DNA of 64,000 nucleotides from JBCCLJ01 sp039026915. Its GTDB lineage: Bacteria > Acidobacteriota > Thermoanaerobaculia > Multivoradales > Multivoraceae. The notes under the pieces are model-generated. The model had not been told where the DNA came from. It did no database searches and saw nothing but the letters and a program-made list of their open reading frames with translations. A program made the translations under genes and the position numbers. Shown one piece after another: positions 33,966 to 42,519 of this stretch (position 1 is its first letter; each line of letters begins with the position of its first letter). The stretch covers positions 1 to 64,000 of the forward strand of contig JBCCLJ010000012.1 in the NCBI GenBank assembly GCA_039026915.1. The letters run 5' to 3'.

Positions 33966-34003
33966 AAAACCCGCATCGGCCCAAGCGCCTCTGCGGGTTT
34001 TTT
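33966..34003 (+). terminator. Intrinsic terminator/attenuator ahead of metY
   Basis: AAAACCCGCA (33966-33975) pairs perfectly with TGCGGGTTTT (33992-34001), a 10-bp stem with a 16-nt loop and a run of six T. It lies between the leader ORF and metY, so it must be bypassed for operon expression. A second TGCGGG followed by CTTTT lies at 34008-34018, and a weaker hairpin with TTTTT at 34056-34074 may add a backup. The A-rich left flank means it could also terminate on the minus strand. Confidence 0.88.
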
Positions 34004-34258
34004 GTTGTGCGGGCTTTTGCTGGGCGGATTCCCCCGCGAAGACACTCCAGAAATCTCCCCTTTCGGGACTTTTTCATCGCCCTTACGTCTTTCACGTATC
34101 TAGTCATCAACAAGACTCGCCTCTGCAGCCGTAGAGAAACGTAGAAAAACCGTGGCGGCACCTGCTACGGAAAACCGTTCATCAGCCCGAAGAAGCCTCC
34201 ACGGTCGCCCGCGGCCGCCTCTCAAAGACCCCCAGCCCAACCTTCAAGGAGCCTCAAG
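34004..34258 (+). other. Untranslated stretch between attenuator and metY
   Basis: These 255 bases hold no ORF with recognisable content. They contain a weak terminator-like hairpin (34056-34074) and a pair of near-direct repeats (CGTAGAGAAA and CGTAGAAAAA near 34131-34150). I see no match to SAM-I, SAM-II or SAH riboswitch cores. An AGGAG ribosome site lies at about 34247, just before metY. Confidence 0.5.
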
Positions 34259-35575
34259 ATGTCCGACAACAACTATCGCTTCGAAACTCTGCAGGTCCAC
34301 GCCGGTCAGGAGCCCGCTCCGGGCACCAACGCTCGCGCGGTCCCGATCTACCAGACGACCTCCTTCACCTTCGACGACGCCGGCCACGGCGCTCGCCTCT
34401 TCGGTCTGCAGGAGTTCGGCAACATCTACACCCGCATCATGAATCCGACAACGGACGTCTTCGAGCAGCGCATCGCCGCACTCGAGGGCGGCGTCGCCGC
34501 CATCGCCACCGCGAGCGGACAGTCGGCGCAGCTCCTCGCGATCACCACCCTCGCTCAAGCCGGCGACAACATCGTCTCGACGAGCCTGCTCTACGGTGGC
34601 TCCTACAACCAGTTCAAGGTGACCTTCCCGCGTCTCGGTATCGACGTGAAGTTCGTCGACGGTGACACACCGGAGAGCTTCGCAGCCCTCATCGACGACA
34701 ACACCAAGGCCCTCTACGTCGAGACCATCGGCAACCCGGGCTTCAACGTTCCCGACTTCGAGGGCATCGCCAAGGTCGCACACGACCACGGCATCCCGCT
34801 GATCGTCGACAACACCTTCGGCGGCGCCGGCTACCTCTGCCGCCCGATCGACCATGGCGCCGACATCGTCACCGCCTCGGCGACCAAGTGGATCGGGGGG
34901 CACGGCAACTCGATCGGCGGCGTCGTCGTCGACTCCGGCAAGTTCGACTGGAGCAATGGCAAGTTCCCGCTCTTCTCGGAACCGGCTCCCGGGTACCACG
35001 GGCTGAACTTCGCCGAGGTCTTCGGCGTCGGCAGCGACTTCGGCAACATCGCCTTCGCGATTCGCGCCCGCGTCGAGGGCCTGCGCGATCTCGGGCCCTC
35101 GCTGTCGCCCTTCAACTCGTTCCTGCTGCTCCAGGGGCTGGAGACCCTGTCGCTGCGCATGCAGCGTCACCTCGACAACTCGCTCGAGCTCGCCCGCTGG
35201 CTCAGCCAGCACGACGCCGTCGCCTGGGTCACCTACCCCGGCCTCGAGGATCATCCGCATCACGAGGCGGCGAAGAAGTACCTCACTCACGGCTTCGGCG
35301 CGGTCCTCGCGTTCGGCATCAAGGGTGGCGCCGATGCCGGCGCGACGTTCATCGACTCGGTGCAGCTGGCGAGCCACCTGGCCAACGTCGGCGACGCCAA
35401 GACGCTTGTCATCCACCCGGCGAGCACGACCCATCAGCAGCTCTCCGCCGAAGAGCAGCTCACCGCCGGCGTGAAGCCCGATCAGGTGCGCGTCTCGGTG
35501 GGCATCGAGCACATCGACGACATCAAGGCCGACTTCGAGCAGGCCTTTGCCAAGGCTGCCACGCAGGCCGCCTGA
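34259..35575 (+). CDS. metY: O-acetylhomoserine sulfhydrylase (O-acetylhomoserine aminocarboxypropyltransferase)
   Basis: The 438-residue PLP enzyme belongs to the Cys/Met metabolism family. It starts with FETLQVHAGQEPAPGTNARAVPIYQTTSF, has the G-YTR-MNPT segment, and the PLP Lys is Lys210 in TASATKWIGGHG. The length and the FGIKGG and VGDAKTLVIHPASTTH segments match MetY rather than CysK or cystathionine synthase. It makes homocysteine from O-acetylhomoserine and sulfide in the cytoplasm. An AGGAG site precedes the ATG. metX follows after 11 bases. The operon is preceded by a poly-Cys leader and a terminator, so it is probably controlled by cysteine supply. Confidence 0.95.
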   Translation: MSDNNYRFETLQVHAGQEPAPGTNARAVPIYQTTSFTFDDAGHGARLFGLQEFGNIYTRIMNPTTDVFEQRIAALEGGVAAIATASGQSAQLLAITTLAQAGDNIVSTSLLYGGSYNQFKVTFPRLGIDVKFVDGDTPESFAALIDDNTKALYVETIGNPGFNVPDFEGIAKVAHDHGIPLIVDNTFGGAGYLCRPIDHGADIVTASATKWIGGHGNSIGGVVVDSGKFDWSNGKFPLFSEPAPGYHGLNFAEVFGVGSDFGNIAFAIRARVEGLRDLGPSLSPFNSFLLLQGLETLSLRMQRHLDNSLELARWLSQHDAVAWVTYPGLEDHPHHEAAKKYLTHGFGAVLAFGIKGGADAGATFIDSVQLASHLANVGDAKTLVIHPASTTHQQLSAEEQLTAGVKPDQVRVSVGIEHIDDIKADFEQAFAKAATQAA

Positions 35576-35586
35576 GACAAGGACCG

Positions 35587-36672
35587 ATGAACGGATCGTC
35601 TCTGCGGGCTCTGCCTGCTCAGCCGCTCGCCGAGGGCACCGTCGCGCTCGGCGAGCTTGCCCTGGAGAGCGGCGCCCGGCTCGAAGAACTCGAGGTCGCT
35701 TACCAGACCTGGGGCAAGCCGTCCCGCGAGGCGATCCTCGTCTGTCACGCTCTCACCGGGTCCGCGGACGCCGCGGACTGGTGGAGTGGACTCATCGGGC
35801 CGGGCCGGGCGCTCGACCCGGAGTGCGACTTCATCGTCGCCAGCAACGTGCTCGGCGGCTGTTACGGCACGACCGGCCCCGCGTCGCGCTCGTCGAACCT
35901 GGCCCGTCCGTACGGACCGGACTTTCCGGATATCACCGTGCGCGACATGGTTCACGCACAGGCGCGCTGGCTCGATGCGATCGGCGTCGACCAGCTCAGT
36001 CTGGTCGTCGGCGGATCGATGGGCGGAATGCTGGTTCTGGAGTGGGCCCTTCTCTATCCGGAGCGGGTTGCGGCGATCGCGCCGATCGCCACCTCCTCTG
36101 CCCACTCGGCCTGGTGCATCGGTACCAGCAGCGCGCAGCGTGAGGCAATTCGCCAGGATCCCGCCTGGCGCGGCGGCTACTACGGAGGCGGCGAGGGCCC
36201 GCAGGCCGGCCTCGACATCGCACGCCGAATCGCCATGCAGAGCTACCGCACACGCGAGAGCTTCGAAGAGCGCTTCAGCCGCGACCGTGCGGAGGGCGGC
36301 GGCTTCGAAGTCGAGAGCTACCTTCGCTATCAGGGCAAGAAGCTCAACCAACGTTTCGACGCCAACAGCTATCTGACGCTGACCGAGGCGATGGACAGCC
36401 ACGATGTGGGGCGCGACCGAGGTGGTGTCGAGGCCGCGCTCGCAACCATCGATCAGCCGACCCTCGTCGTCGGAATCGACAGCGACGGCCTCTACCCTCT
36501 GACCGAGCAGCGTGAGCTCGCAGAGCTCGTGCCACGAGCCGAGCTCGAGATCGTCTCGTCGATGCACGGCCACGACGGTTTCCTCATCGAGGACGCCGAG
36601 ATCGGACGGCGTCTGCTCGACTTTCGCCGAGCGCTGGAAGAACCACCACGGCGCGCCGCCTGCTGCTCCTGA
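35587..36672 (+). CDS. metX: Homoserine O-acetyltransferase
   Basis: The 361-residue alpha/beta-hydrolase makes O-acetylhomoserine for MetY. Typical features are AYQTWGKPSREAILVCHALTGS at the N-terminus, GCYGTTGP, the nucleophile elbow GGS144MGGM, the segment YLRYQGKKLNQRFDANSYL, and the catalytic His in MHGHDGFLIE. The ATG at 35587 follows the metY stop by 11 bases, with AAGGA upstream. The C-terminal tail ends AACCS, an unusual pair of Cys residues. MetX homologues can use acetyl-CoA or succinyl-CoA; the pairing with metY favours acetyl, but this was not tested by residue analysis. Confidence 0.94.
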   Translation: MNGSSLRALPAQPLAEGTVALGELALESGARLEELEVAYQTWGKPSREAILVCHALTGSADAADWWSGLIGPGRALDPECDFIVASNVLGGCYGTTGPASRSSNLARPYGPDFPDITVRDMVHAQARWLDAIGVDQLSLVVGGSMGGMLVLEWALLYPERVAAIAPIATSSAHSAWCIGTSSAQREAIRQDPAWRGGYYGGGEGPQAGLDIARRIAMQSYRTRESFEERFSRDRAEGGGFEVESYLRYQGKKLNQRFDANSYLTLTEAMDSHDVGRDRGGVEAALATIDQPTLVVGIDSDGLYPLTEQRELAELVPRAELEIVSSMHGHDGFLIEDAEIGRRLLDFRRALEEPPRRAACCS

Positions 36673-36688
36673 ACCGGCGCCCGAAGCT

Positions 36689-38020
36689 TCAGTCGGCCAG
36701 ACGATCGAGAGCCGCCGCCGCCGCGCTCTCCCCCGAAGCGATCGCTCCTTCTAGGGTACCGACCCATTCGTCGGTCACCTCGCTACCGGCCCAAAAGAGG
36801 CCCGTCTGATCGAACGCGAAGGCAGAGCCCAGATGCGAGGTCGCGGGGGCCATCGCCACCGTGGGACCGCCGCGAGCCCAAGGATCGGCCCGCCAGTCTC
36901 GATCGACGAAGCCGACCGCGTCAAAGGCCCGAGCCCCGAACAGTTCGGAGAGCTCCTGCTGTGCATGGAGCTGACGATCCTCTGGGCTGAGGGAGAAGAA
37001 CGAGCGTGCTTTAGCTCCCGAAACCGTGCCGACCAGCACACCTTCACCGCCCTCGTCGGGCGAACCGTCAAAGACCAGCTGGAGGAAACCCTGATCCGAG
37101 AACGCCTGTCCCGACAGGCCGGCCGGTCGCCACCAGGGCGTGTCGTAGACCGCCGCGAAGATACCGATGGCACCCATCGGGAGCCGCTGGATGGCTTCTT
37201 GAACGGGACCTCCGAGCGACGGCACGAAGTCGATGCCCGCCAGCAGCGGCGGAGGCACTGCGAGGATGACGACCTTCGAAGACCAGCTGTCCCCCTGGCT
37301 CGTATGAACGTCGAAGCCTTCGAAGCGATGCTCCACGGTGCTTACTGGGGACTGCACGCGAACCGCGTCTCCGAGCCTTAGCGCGAGACGCTCACAGAGG
37401 CGCTGGCTCCCCCCTTCGAAGGAGCCAGAGAAGGCGCCGCGGCGCGGCAGGATGCGCGGCAAGAGGCCTTCGGAGGAGGAAAAGAGCCTCACGCCGGCTG
37501 CTAAAGACAGCTCCTCCGGTTCGACGCCGGCGCTCAGACGTACGGCCATGCGAAAGAGTGAGCGCGCACCGCGGGTCTGCAGCCCGCGACCCATGCGGGC
37601 AAAGCTCTGCCCTTCCGGGACCGCCAGCTCGCCGATCGCTCGACGCGCAGCTTCCTTGCTCAAGCGGCGATCGAGCATCTTGAGCTCCGCCCGCGCAGCG
37701 ACGCTGAGCGGCCACTCGAGCTTCGGCTGGCGTGAAAGTCGACCGCCGAGCTCGAAGACGTGCAGGCCCGAGGGCGTCGGAGCCAGAGGCACACCGATGT
37801 CCTGGCACAGCGCGGCCAGGCGCTGCTGGCCAGAGGAGACGAAGTGCGCCCCCAGCTCCACTCGGCGGCCGCGCACCTCCGGCGAGTAGAGACGTCCGCC
37901 GACGCGAGGCTGCGCCTCGAGAACCAGGACCGAGGCCCCCTCGAGTGACAGCGCCCGCGCCGCTGCGAGACCAGAGAGCCCGGCCCCGACGACCAGCACG
38001 TCGACGTCGACCTGGCTCAC
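36689..38020 (-). CDS. FAD-dependent amine oxidase-family protein
   Basis: The 443-residue flavoprotein starts at a GTG overlapping the stop of the nucleotidyltransferase gene (GTGA). It has the FAD loop VVGAGLSGLAAARAL, VLVLEAQPRVGGRLYS, the ELGAHFV segment, and the C-terminal GLFWAGSEV...GTLEGAIASGESAAAA motif of monoamine or polyamine oxidase-like proteins. The substrate is unknown. Tight coupling to the sugar nucleotidyltransferase suggests a shared operon but not a shared pathway. It converges with metX, 16 bases away. Confidence 0.88.
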   Translation of the reverse strand: MSQVDVDVLVVGAGLSGLAAARALSLEGASVLVLEAQPRVGGRLYSPEVRGRRVELGAHFVSSGQQRLAALCQDIGVPLAPTPSGLHVFELGGRLSRQPKLEWPLSVAARAELKMLDRRLSKEAARRAIGELAVPEGQSFARMGRGLQTRGARSLFRMAVRLSAGVEPEELSLAAGVRLFSSSEGLLPRILPRRGAFSGSFEGGSQRLCERLALRLGDAVRVQSPVSTVEHRFEGFDVHTSQGDSWSSKVVILAVPPPLLAGIDFVPSLGGPVQEAIQRLPMGAIGIFAAVYDTPWWRPAGLSGQAFSDQGFLQLVFDGSPDEGGEGVLVGTVSGAKARSFFSLSPEDRQLHAQQELSELFGARAFDAVGFVDRDWRADPWARGGPTVAMAPATSHLGSAFAFDQTGLFWAGSEVTDEWVGTLEGAIASGESAAAAALDRLAD

Positions 38021-38784
38021 TCTTGCTCCGCGTCGTCGTGCTCGAGACCCTGAGCCTCTTGTAGCTCGTCCGGCGTACCGACGTGTGTCCACCCGCAAAG
38101 CTCGACGGCACGAAAGCGCACTCCGGAGGCGAGCATCGACTGGAAGGCGGCCGGCAGCTCGAGCTCACCGCGCGGTGAGGGTTCGACGCGCGCAGCAACG
38201 TCGAAGACCTCGAGCGGCAGAGCGAAGAGGCCCGAGTTGTTGAATGGTGTTCTCGACGTCCCCATCGGTGGCTTCTCGACGATGCGCTCGACGAGAAGGT
38301 CTTCGCCGACGTAGACCGCGGCGCCCTCGCACGGATCGTCCACTCTGTTGACGCCGAGCGCAGCGTCGCAGTCGGGCGCGCGAAACGCCTCACAGACCGC
38401 GGCATAGTCGGCGGCCGGGAGAATGACGTCCCCCCAGGAGAGCAGAAAGGCGCTCTTCGGACCGCCCCGGGCAGACAGCAGAGCGTCCGCTGTGCCGCGG
38501 GGCTCCTTCTGCCAGTGCACCACCGTCTCGAGACCGGGATCGGCCCCCTCGAGCAGGCTCTCGATGCGCTCTCCCTGATAGCCGACGACCACATGAGTTC
38601 GCCGGACGCCAGCCCTCGCCATCCCTTCGAGAATGTGCAGCAGGATCGCTCTACCGTCGACTTCGAGCAGCGGCTTGGGGAGCGTCTCCGTCAGCGAGCC
38701 CATGCGACGACCGCGGCCGCCGGCGAGGACGACCGCGTCCTCGATCGACCGGATTTCGGGCTGGCTGAAGTCAGGTTTCGTCAT
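38017..38784 (-). CDS. Sugar-phosphate nucleotidyltransferase
   Basis: The 255-residue product (ATG 38784; GTG 38790 possible) has the GT-A-like nucleotidyltransferase N-terminus AVVLAGGRGRRMGSLTETLPKPLLEVDGRAIL, with the conserved GGxGxRM and PKPLL. It also has the LLSWGDVILP metal/NTP site and the EKPPMG loop, a common pattern in NDP-sugar synthases. The product NDP-sugar cannot be named. Its stop overlaps the start of the amine oxidase gene. It lies in a region with glycosyltransferases and an epimerase, consistent with surface glycan synthesis. Confidence 0.88.
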   Translation of the reverse strand: MTKPDFSQPEIRSIEDAVVLAGGRGRRMGSLTETLPKPLLEVDGRAILLHILEGMARAGVRRTHVVVGYQGERIESLLEGADPGLETVVHWQKEPRGTADALLSARGGPKSAFLLSWGDVILPAADYAAVCEAFRAPDCDAALGVNRVDDPCEGAAVYVGEDLLVERIVEKPPMGTSRTPFNNSGLFALPLEVFDVAARVEPSPRGELELPAAFQSMLASGVRFRAVELCGWTHVGTPDELQEAQGLEHDDAEQE

Positions 38785-38889
38785 CGCCACTCGAGGGCCC
38801 GGAGGAGCGAGGCCCGCTGGGCCAGCATGCTACTCCCGAGCACCGCTCCTTCGGGCCGTAGAATCTCACGACTCTCGAGAGACCGAAGA

Positions 38890-40077
38890 ATGTCCCTGCC
38901 ACTGCTGCGCCATCTCCTCGACCCGCGCTACCTGGTGCGAACCGCCAGGCGAAGCGGCGAGCGCATCGCACGGCGACTCAAGCGCCTCGACGAGGCCACC
39001 GTGCGTCTCGAACCGGAGGGAGCCTCGCGCGGCCTCGCGGCCTTCTCGTACATCGTCGATCCTCTGCTGACCGGCGCGCCGGATCATAGCCACACTCATT
39101 TCTGGGAGTCGAGGCAGATCGCTCGCACCCTCTGCGAGCGGGGCTTCACGGTCGACGCACTGCAGTGGACGAATGGTGACTTCGCGCCGGACCCGGGAAC
39201 CGACCTCCTCGTCGACGTGCGATTCAACCTCGAACGGTGGGCCGCAGCGCTGCCGGACGCACACAAGGTCATTCACCTGGACACCTGCCATCACGCGTTC
39301 AACAACGCCGCCCAGGCCCGGCGGCGCGAACGGCTCGTCCAGCGGCGCGGAGCTCTCCTTCCCGAAGTGAAGACGATGCCGAAGACCAAGGGCATCGAGG
39401 TGTGTGACGAAGCGACCTATCTGGGTAACGAGATGACGCGCGAGAGCTACGCTTTCGCGGACAAGCCGATGACCCGAATCCCGGTGTCGGTGCCGGCGAC
39501 CTACGAATGGCTCGAGCGCGACTGGGAGGCCGTGCGGCGGCGCTTCCTCTGGTTCGGCAGCGGCGGACTGTTGCACAAGGGCCTGGACCTCGTGCTCGAA
39601 GTCTTTGCGCAGACGCCGCACCTCGAGCTTCTGGTGTGTGGCCCCGTCGATCGCGAGCGCGAGTTCGAGCGCCTTTACGAGCGCGAGCTCTACCACCTCC
39701 CCAACGTCACCACGCTCGGCTGGGTCGACGTGCTGGCGCCGAGCTTCCTCGAGCGAATGCGGGGGATCGGCGGTCTCGTCTATCCCTCCTGCGCCGAAGG
39801 CGGCGGCGCCAGCGTGCTCACCTGCATGCACGCGGGCGTCGTACCGGTGCTGACGCGCGAAGCGAGCGTCGACCTCGAGCCCGAGCGCGGCTGGCTGCTG
39901 CCGGACGACTCCCTGGAGACGCTCCGTGAGCACGTCGAGCGCTTCGCGGAAAGCCCACCGGACGAACTCGAAGCGCAGTCGCGCTCGGCCTGGGAGTGGA
40001 GCCGCGCGCACCACACGCGCGACGTCTTCGCCGAACGCTACGACGCCTGGGCCGAGGGGCTGCTGGGCCGGCTCTGA
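38890..40077 (+). CDS. Glycosyltransferase, GT-B fold (family 1-like)
   Basis: The 395-residue product has a GT-B layout. The C-terminal nucleotide-binding half contains RFLWFGSGGLLHKGLDLVLEVF, LELLVCGP, LGWVD and SCAEGGGASVLTCMHAGVVPVLT, where the E-GG-A segment is the donor-phosphate contact of GT4-type enzymes. The N-terminal half begins with a basic region and holds HSHTHFWESRQIARTL. A TAGAAT -10-like box lies at 38859-38864, 25 nt before the ATG. It is the only plus-strand gene in this cluster, so it has its own promoter. Acceptor and donor sugars are unknown. Confidence 0.83.
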   Translation: MSLPLLRHLLDPRYLVRTARRSGERIARRLKRLDEATVRLEPEGASRGLAAFSYIVDPLLTGAPDHSHTHFWESRQIARTLCERGFTVDALQWTNGDFAPDPGTDLLVDVRFNLERWAAALPDAHKVIHLDTCHHAFNNAAQARRRERLVQRRGALLPEVKTMPKTKGIEVCDEATYLGNEMTRESYAFADKPMTRIPVSVPATYEWLERDWEAVRRRFLWFGSGGLLHKGLDLVLEVFAQTPHLELLVCGPVDREREFERLYERELYHLPNVTTLGWVDVLAPSFLERMRGIGGLVYPSCAEGGGASVLTCMHAGVVPVLTREASVDLEPERGWLLPDDSLETLREHVERFAESPPDELEAQSRSAWEWSRAHHTRDVFAERYDAWAEGLLGRL

Positions 40078-40087
40078 CCCCTGCGGA

Positions 40088-41752
40088 CTACCGTCCTGAC
40101 GAAGGCCTCGGCAGTCCCGCGTACGTGGGGCTTCCGGGCTCCTCTCCGGTCATCTGCCAGCGGATCAGCGACACCGGAATGACGCCGAGGGCGTCGACCT
40201 CCTCGTAGAAGTCCGAGAGCGCGAAGTCGTCGCCGCGTTCGCGCGACACCGTGGCAATGAGCTGCTCGAGCAGGGACTTGCCGGTCAGATAGCTGGGCCC
40301 GTAGCCGGGTTGGCGGAGGTAGAGCAGCTGTTCGAAGCCGAGCAGGTCCAGGTCTTCGCGCATCCAACCGCGCGGCGTCCACGCCACGTGGAAGTCGCGC
40401 GCCTCTTTCAGCGTCATCTCGTTGCCGTGCACGTAAAGCGAACCGAGACCGCGCGCCGCCCGCTGCGCCAGGAGGATCCACTGCACCTCGCGAGCCCGCG
40501 GCTTGGCGTCGTAGAGGCCCGCGTGCAGCATCCACTCCTCGACGGCCGTCGACAGCCCCTCGGCTCTGCTGTCGAAGATGTTGTAGAGCAGCGGGCCACG
40601 GCGAATCGGGCTGGGATGCGGCTCTTCTTCCATCAGCGCCAGATCCCACCAGTGGTAAAAGTGCGTCCACAGCGTCATCGGCTCGAAGTGAATCGCCGTG
40701 CGGAAGAAGTTGCGCTGCTCCTCGGGAACGAAGGTGCCCACCTGAGCGCGCAGCGCGGGCTCCATGTAGTCGCGAATCGGCAGCACGTCGTTGTCGCGAA
40801 GAAAGCCGAGGTACTCGTCGACGGCGGCGTTTGCGCGAACCTCGTACTCCTCGGGCGTCGCAATGGCCACCAGCTCGGGCAGATCGCGGTTGCGATGCTC
40901 CTCCATGCGCAGCGTGGTGTGTGCGCGCGCGAGCTCACGCTGCAGAAGACGAACCTCGTCCTCCCAGGTCATCGGCACCAGGTGCACGTTCTGCAGGTAC
41001 CAGGTGTAGTTCTCCTTGCCGATGCCAGAGGGCCCGGTCTTCTTCGGCGCCTCCACCTCCAACCAGTCGATGAACCGCACAGTTGCCTCTTCCGCTGCTT
41101 CGATCGCCGCCTGAAGCTCCGGAGGGCCGCTGACGCGCCAGCCCAGGGACTCGATCGCGCGCCGCTGCCCGCGAAGGTCACCGATACCCGCTTCCCAGAG
41201 CTCTTTGGCGTTACCGGTCAGGTTGTCGCGCGCCTGCATCAAGAGCGGCGGAATCGTGGCGAGCTCGCCGGTGAGCCGGGTCGCCGCCTCAGCGCTCAGC
41301 GGGAAGTCGTAGGTCCAGAGCTCGACGAGTGCGTGATGCGTCGGGCCTTCGTGGGCAGGAGTGTCGCTCTGATAAGTCCAGACCGACGTGTAGAACGCTG
41401 GATCGCGAGCCCAGGGCTCGAGCACGCGCAAGTTGAAGTCGAGGCCGTTCATCTCGGCCCGGACGATCGCGGCGTCGACTTTCTGATCGACCGTCCAACC
41501 GCTCGTATCGAGTGACTCCAGACGCTCGACCAGAGCGGGCAATTGACGCGCCTTCTCGGCCATGGCCGCCGCGGTGTAGTCCGGAGCGCCGTCCTTGAGA
41601 TCGGGCCGCTCGAAGAGGCGCCATTCCTCGAACAGTGTCAGCAGGTCTTCGTACTCGCTGCCGCCGGCCGGTACCGCACAAGCGGCGAGAATCAACAGAG
41701 CCGCGAGGCTCCCCGACCACAGAGCGAGCTGCCTTGTCTGGAAACTCCTCAT
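40088..41752 (-). CDS. DUF885-family lipoprotein
   Basis: The 554-residue product starts at ATG 41752, overlapping the PIG-L stop (ATGA). It has a lipoprotein signal (LAAC, Cys25) and the mostly helical DUF885 fold. Recognisable points are TVDQKVDAAIVRAEMNGLDFNLRVLEPW, NYTWYLQNVHLVPMTWEDEV, and AVEEWMLHAGLYDAKPRAREVQWILL, with conserved His, Glu and Arg residues thought to form a metallopeptidase-like site in this family. Function is not established. It is the third gene of a tightly overlapped epimerase, deacetylase and DUF885 operon. Confidence 0.82.
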   Translation of the reverse strand: MRSFQTRQLALWSGSLAALLILAACAVPAGGSEYEDLLTLFEEWRLFERPDLKDGAPDYTAAAMAEKARQLPALVERLESLDTSGWTVDQKVDAAIVRAEMNGLDFNLRVLEPWARDPAFYTSVWTYQSDTPAHEGPTHHALVELWTYDFPLSAEAATRLTGELATIPPLLMQARDNLTGNAKELWEAGIGDLRGQRRAIESLGWRVSGPPELQAAIEAAEEATVRFIDWLEVEAPKKTGPSGIGKENYTWYLQNVHLVPMTWEDEVRLLQRELARAHTTLRMEEHRNRDLPELVAIATPEEYEVRANAAVDEYLGFLRDNDVLPIRDYMEPALRAQVGTFVPEEQRNFFRTAIHFEPMTLWTHFYHWWDLALMEEEPHPSPIRRGPLLYNIFDSRAEGLSTAVEEWMLHAGLYDAKPRAREVQWILLAQRAARGLGSLYVHGNEMTLKEARDFHVAWTPRGWMREDLDLLGFEQLLYLRQPGYGPSYLTGKSLLEQLIATVSRERGDDFALSDFYEEVDALGVIPVSLIRWQMTGEEPGSPTYAGLPRPSSGR

Positions 41753-42519
41753 CTTCTCGACTCCTCTCCGCGTCCTCGCGGGCGCCAGAAGACCTCGCCA
41801 CCGCGGGCCTCGACAAAACTTCGTTGGGCCTGTGCCAGCCCATCGCCGGCCAGACCCCCAATGAGCTGGGATGCGTAGAACGAGCAGGCTTCGATCTTTG
41901 CCGCCACCGCTTCGCGACTCAGTCGGTTGCGCTGCTTTGCGAACCGCCGGCCCGCGACCGCCAGCAGTCGGGCCTTGAGGCGCTCGGCGTACGGGAAGTC
42001 CTCGTAGAAGCAGAGCCGGTCGGCGAAGAGACGCTGCGCCGCCCGGTGTACGAGCTGGTGGTCGATGTGCGCTCCCGCCCCGAGCGGCGCGAGCACGCGG
42101 CGCGCCGGCGGCAGTGCCTCCAGCTGATCGAGCACCGGACGAGACATCGGATCGTCCGTCTCCGAGCGCCGCAGCGCTGCGAGATCCGGGTGACTCCAAC
42201 CGCCGTCGGCCGAGCGTCGGTAAACCGCGTCCTGCAGCTCTCCGTGGCGCGCCTCGACCCCCAGAAAACTCAAGGCCTCGAGGTCTTCCCGCCGCCGCGC
42301 CGACATCACTTCCGAGCTGCTGCCGAAGCCCCAGAGACGATGCAGCTCGAGCGCGAACGGCGAGACCTTCGGCGGGGCATCGCCGGCAAACTGCGTCGCC
42401 ACCAGAACCCGCTGCCCTTCCCGCGCCCACTGGTGAAGCGAGCCGCCGATCGACAAGACGGCGTCGTCGAGATGTGGCGAGAGCACGAGCAGGTCGTAGT
42501 CGCTCCGTGCTTCGTTCAC
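41749..42519 (-). CDS. PIG-L/LmbE-family deacetylase
   Basis: The 256-residue product starts at a GTG overlapping the epimerase stop (GTGA); a TTG at 42549 is an alternative. The zinc-binding motif is LSPHLDDA (His16, Asp18-Asp19), followed by AGAHIDHQLVHRAA, which supplies further His ligands. Family members remove N-acetyl groups from sugars such as GlcNAc conjugates. Placed between a sugar epimerase and a DUF885 lipoprotein and near two glycosyltransferases, it probably acts on a glycan precursor or bacillithiol/mycothiol-like conjugate; which one is inference. Confidence 0.88.
   Translation of the reverse strand: MNEARSDYDLLVLSPHLDDAVLSIGGSLHQWAREGQRVLVATQFAGDAPPKVSPFALELHRLWGFGSSSEVMSARRREDLEALSFLGVEARHGELQDAVYRRSADGGWSHPDLAALRRSETDDPMSRPVLDQLEALPPARRVLAPLGAGAHIDHQLVHRAAQRLFADRLCFYEDFPYAERLKARLLAVAGRRFAKQRNRLSREAVAAKIEACSFYASQLIGGLAGDGLAQAQRSFVEARGGEVFWRPRGRGEESRR

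Noticed and set aside
34004..34258. SAM or SAH riboswitch ahead of metY
   Set aside because: None of the core SAM-I, SAM-II or SAH motifs could be found. The poly-Cys leader plus terminator explains the long leader better.
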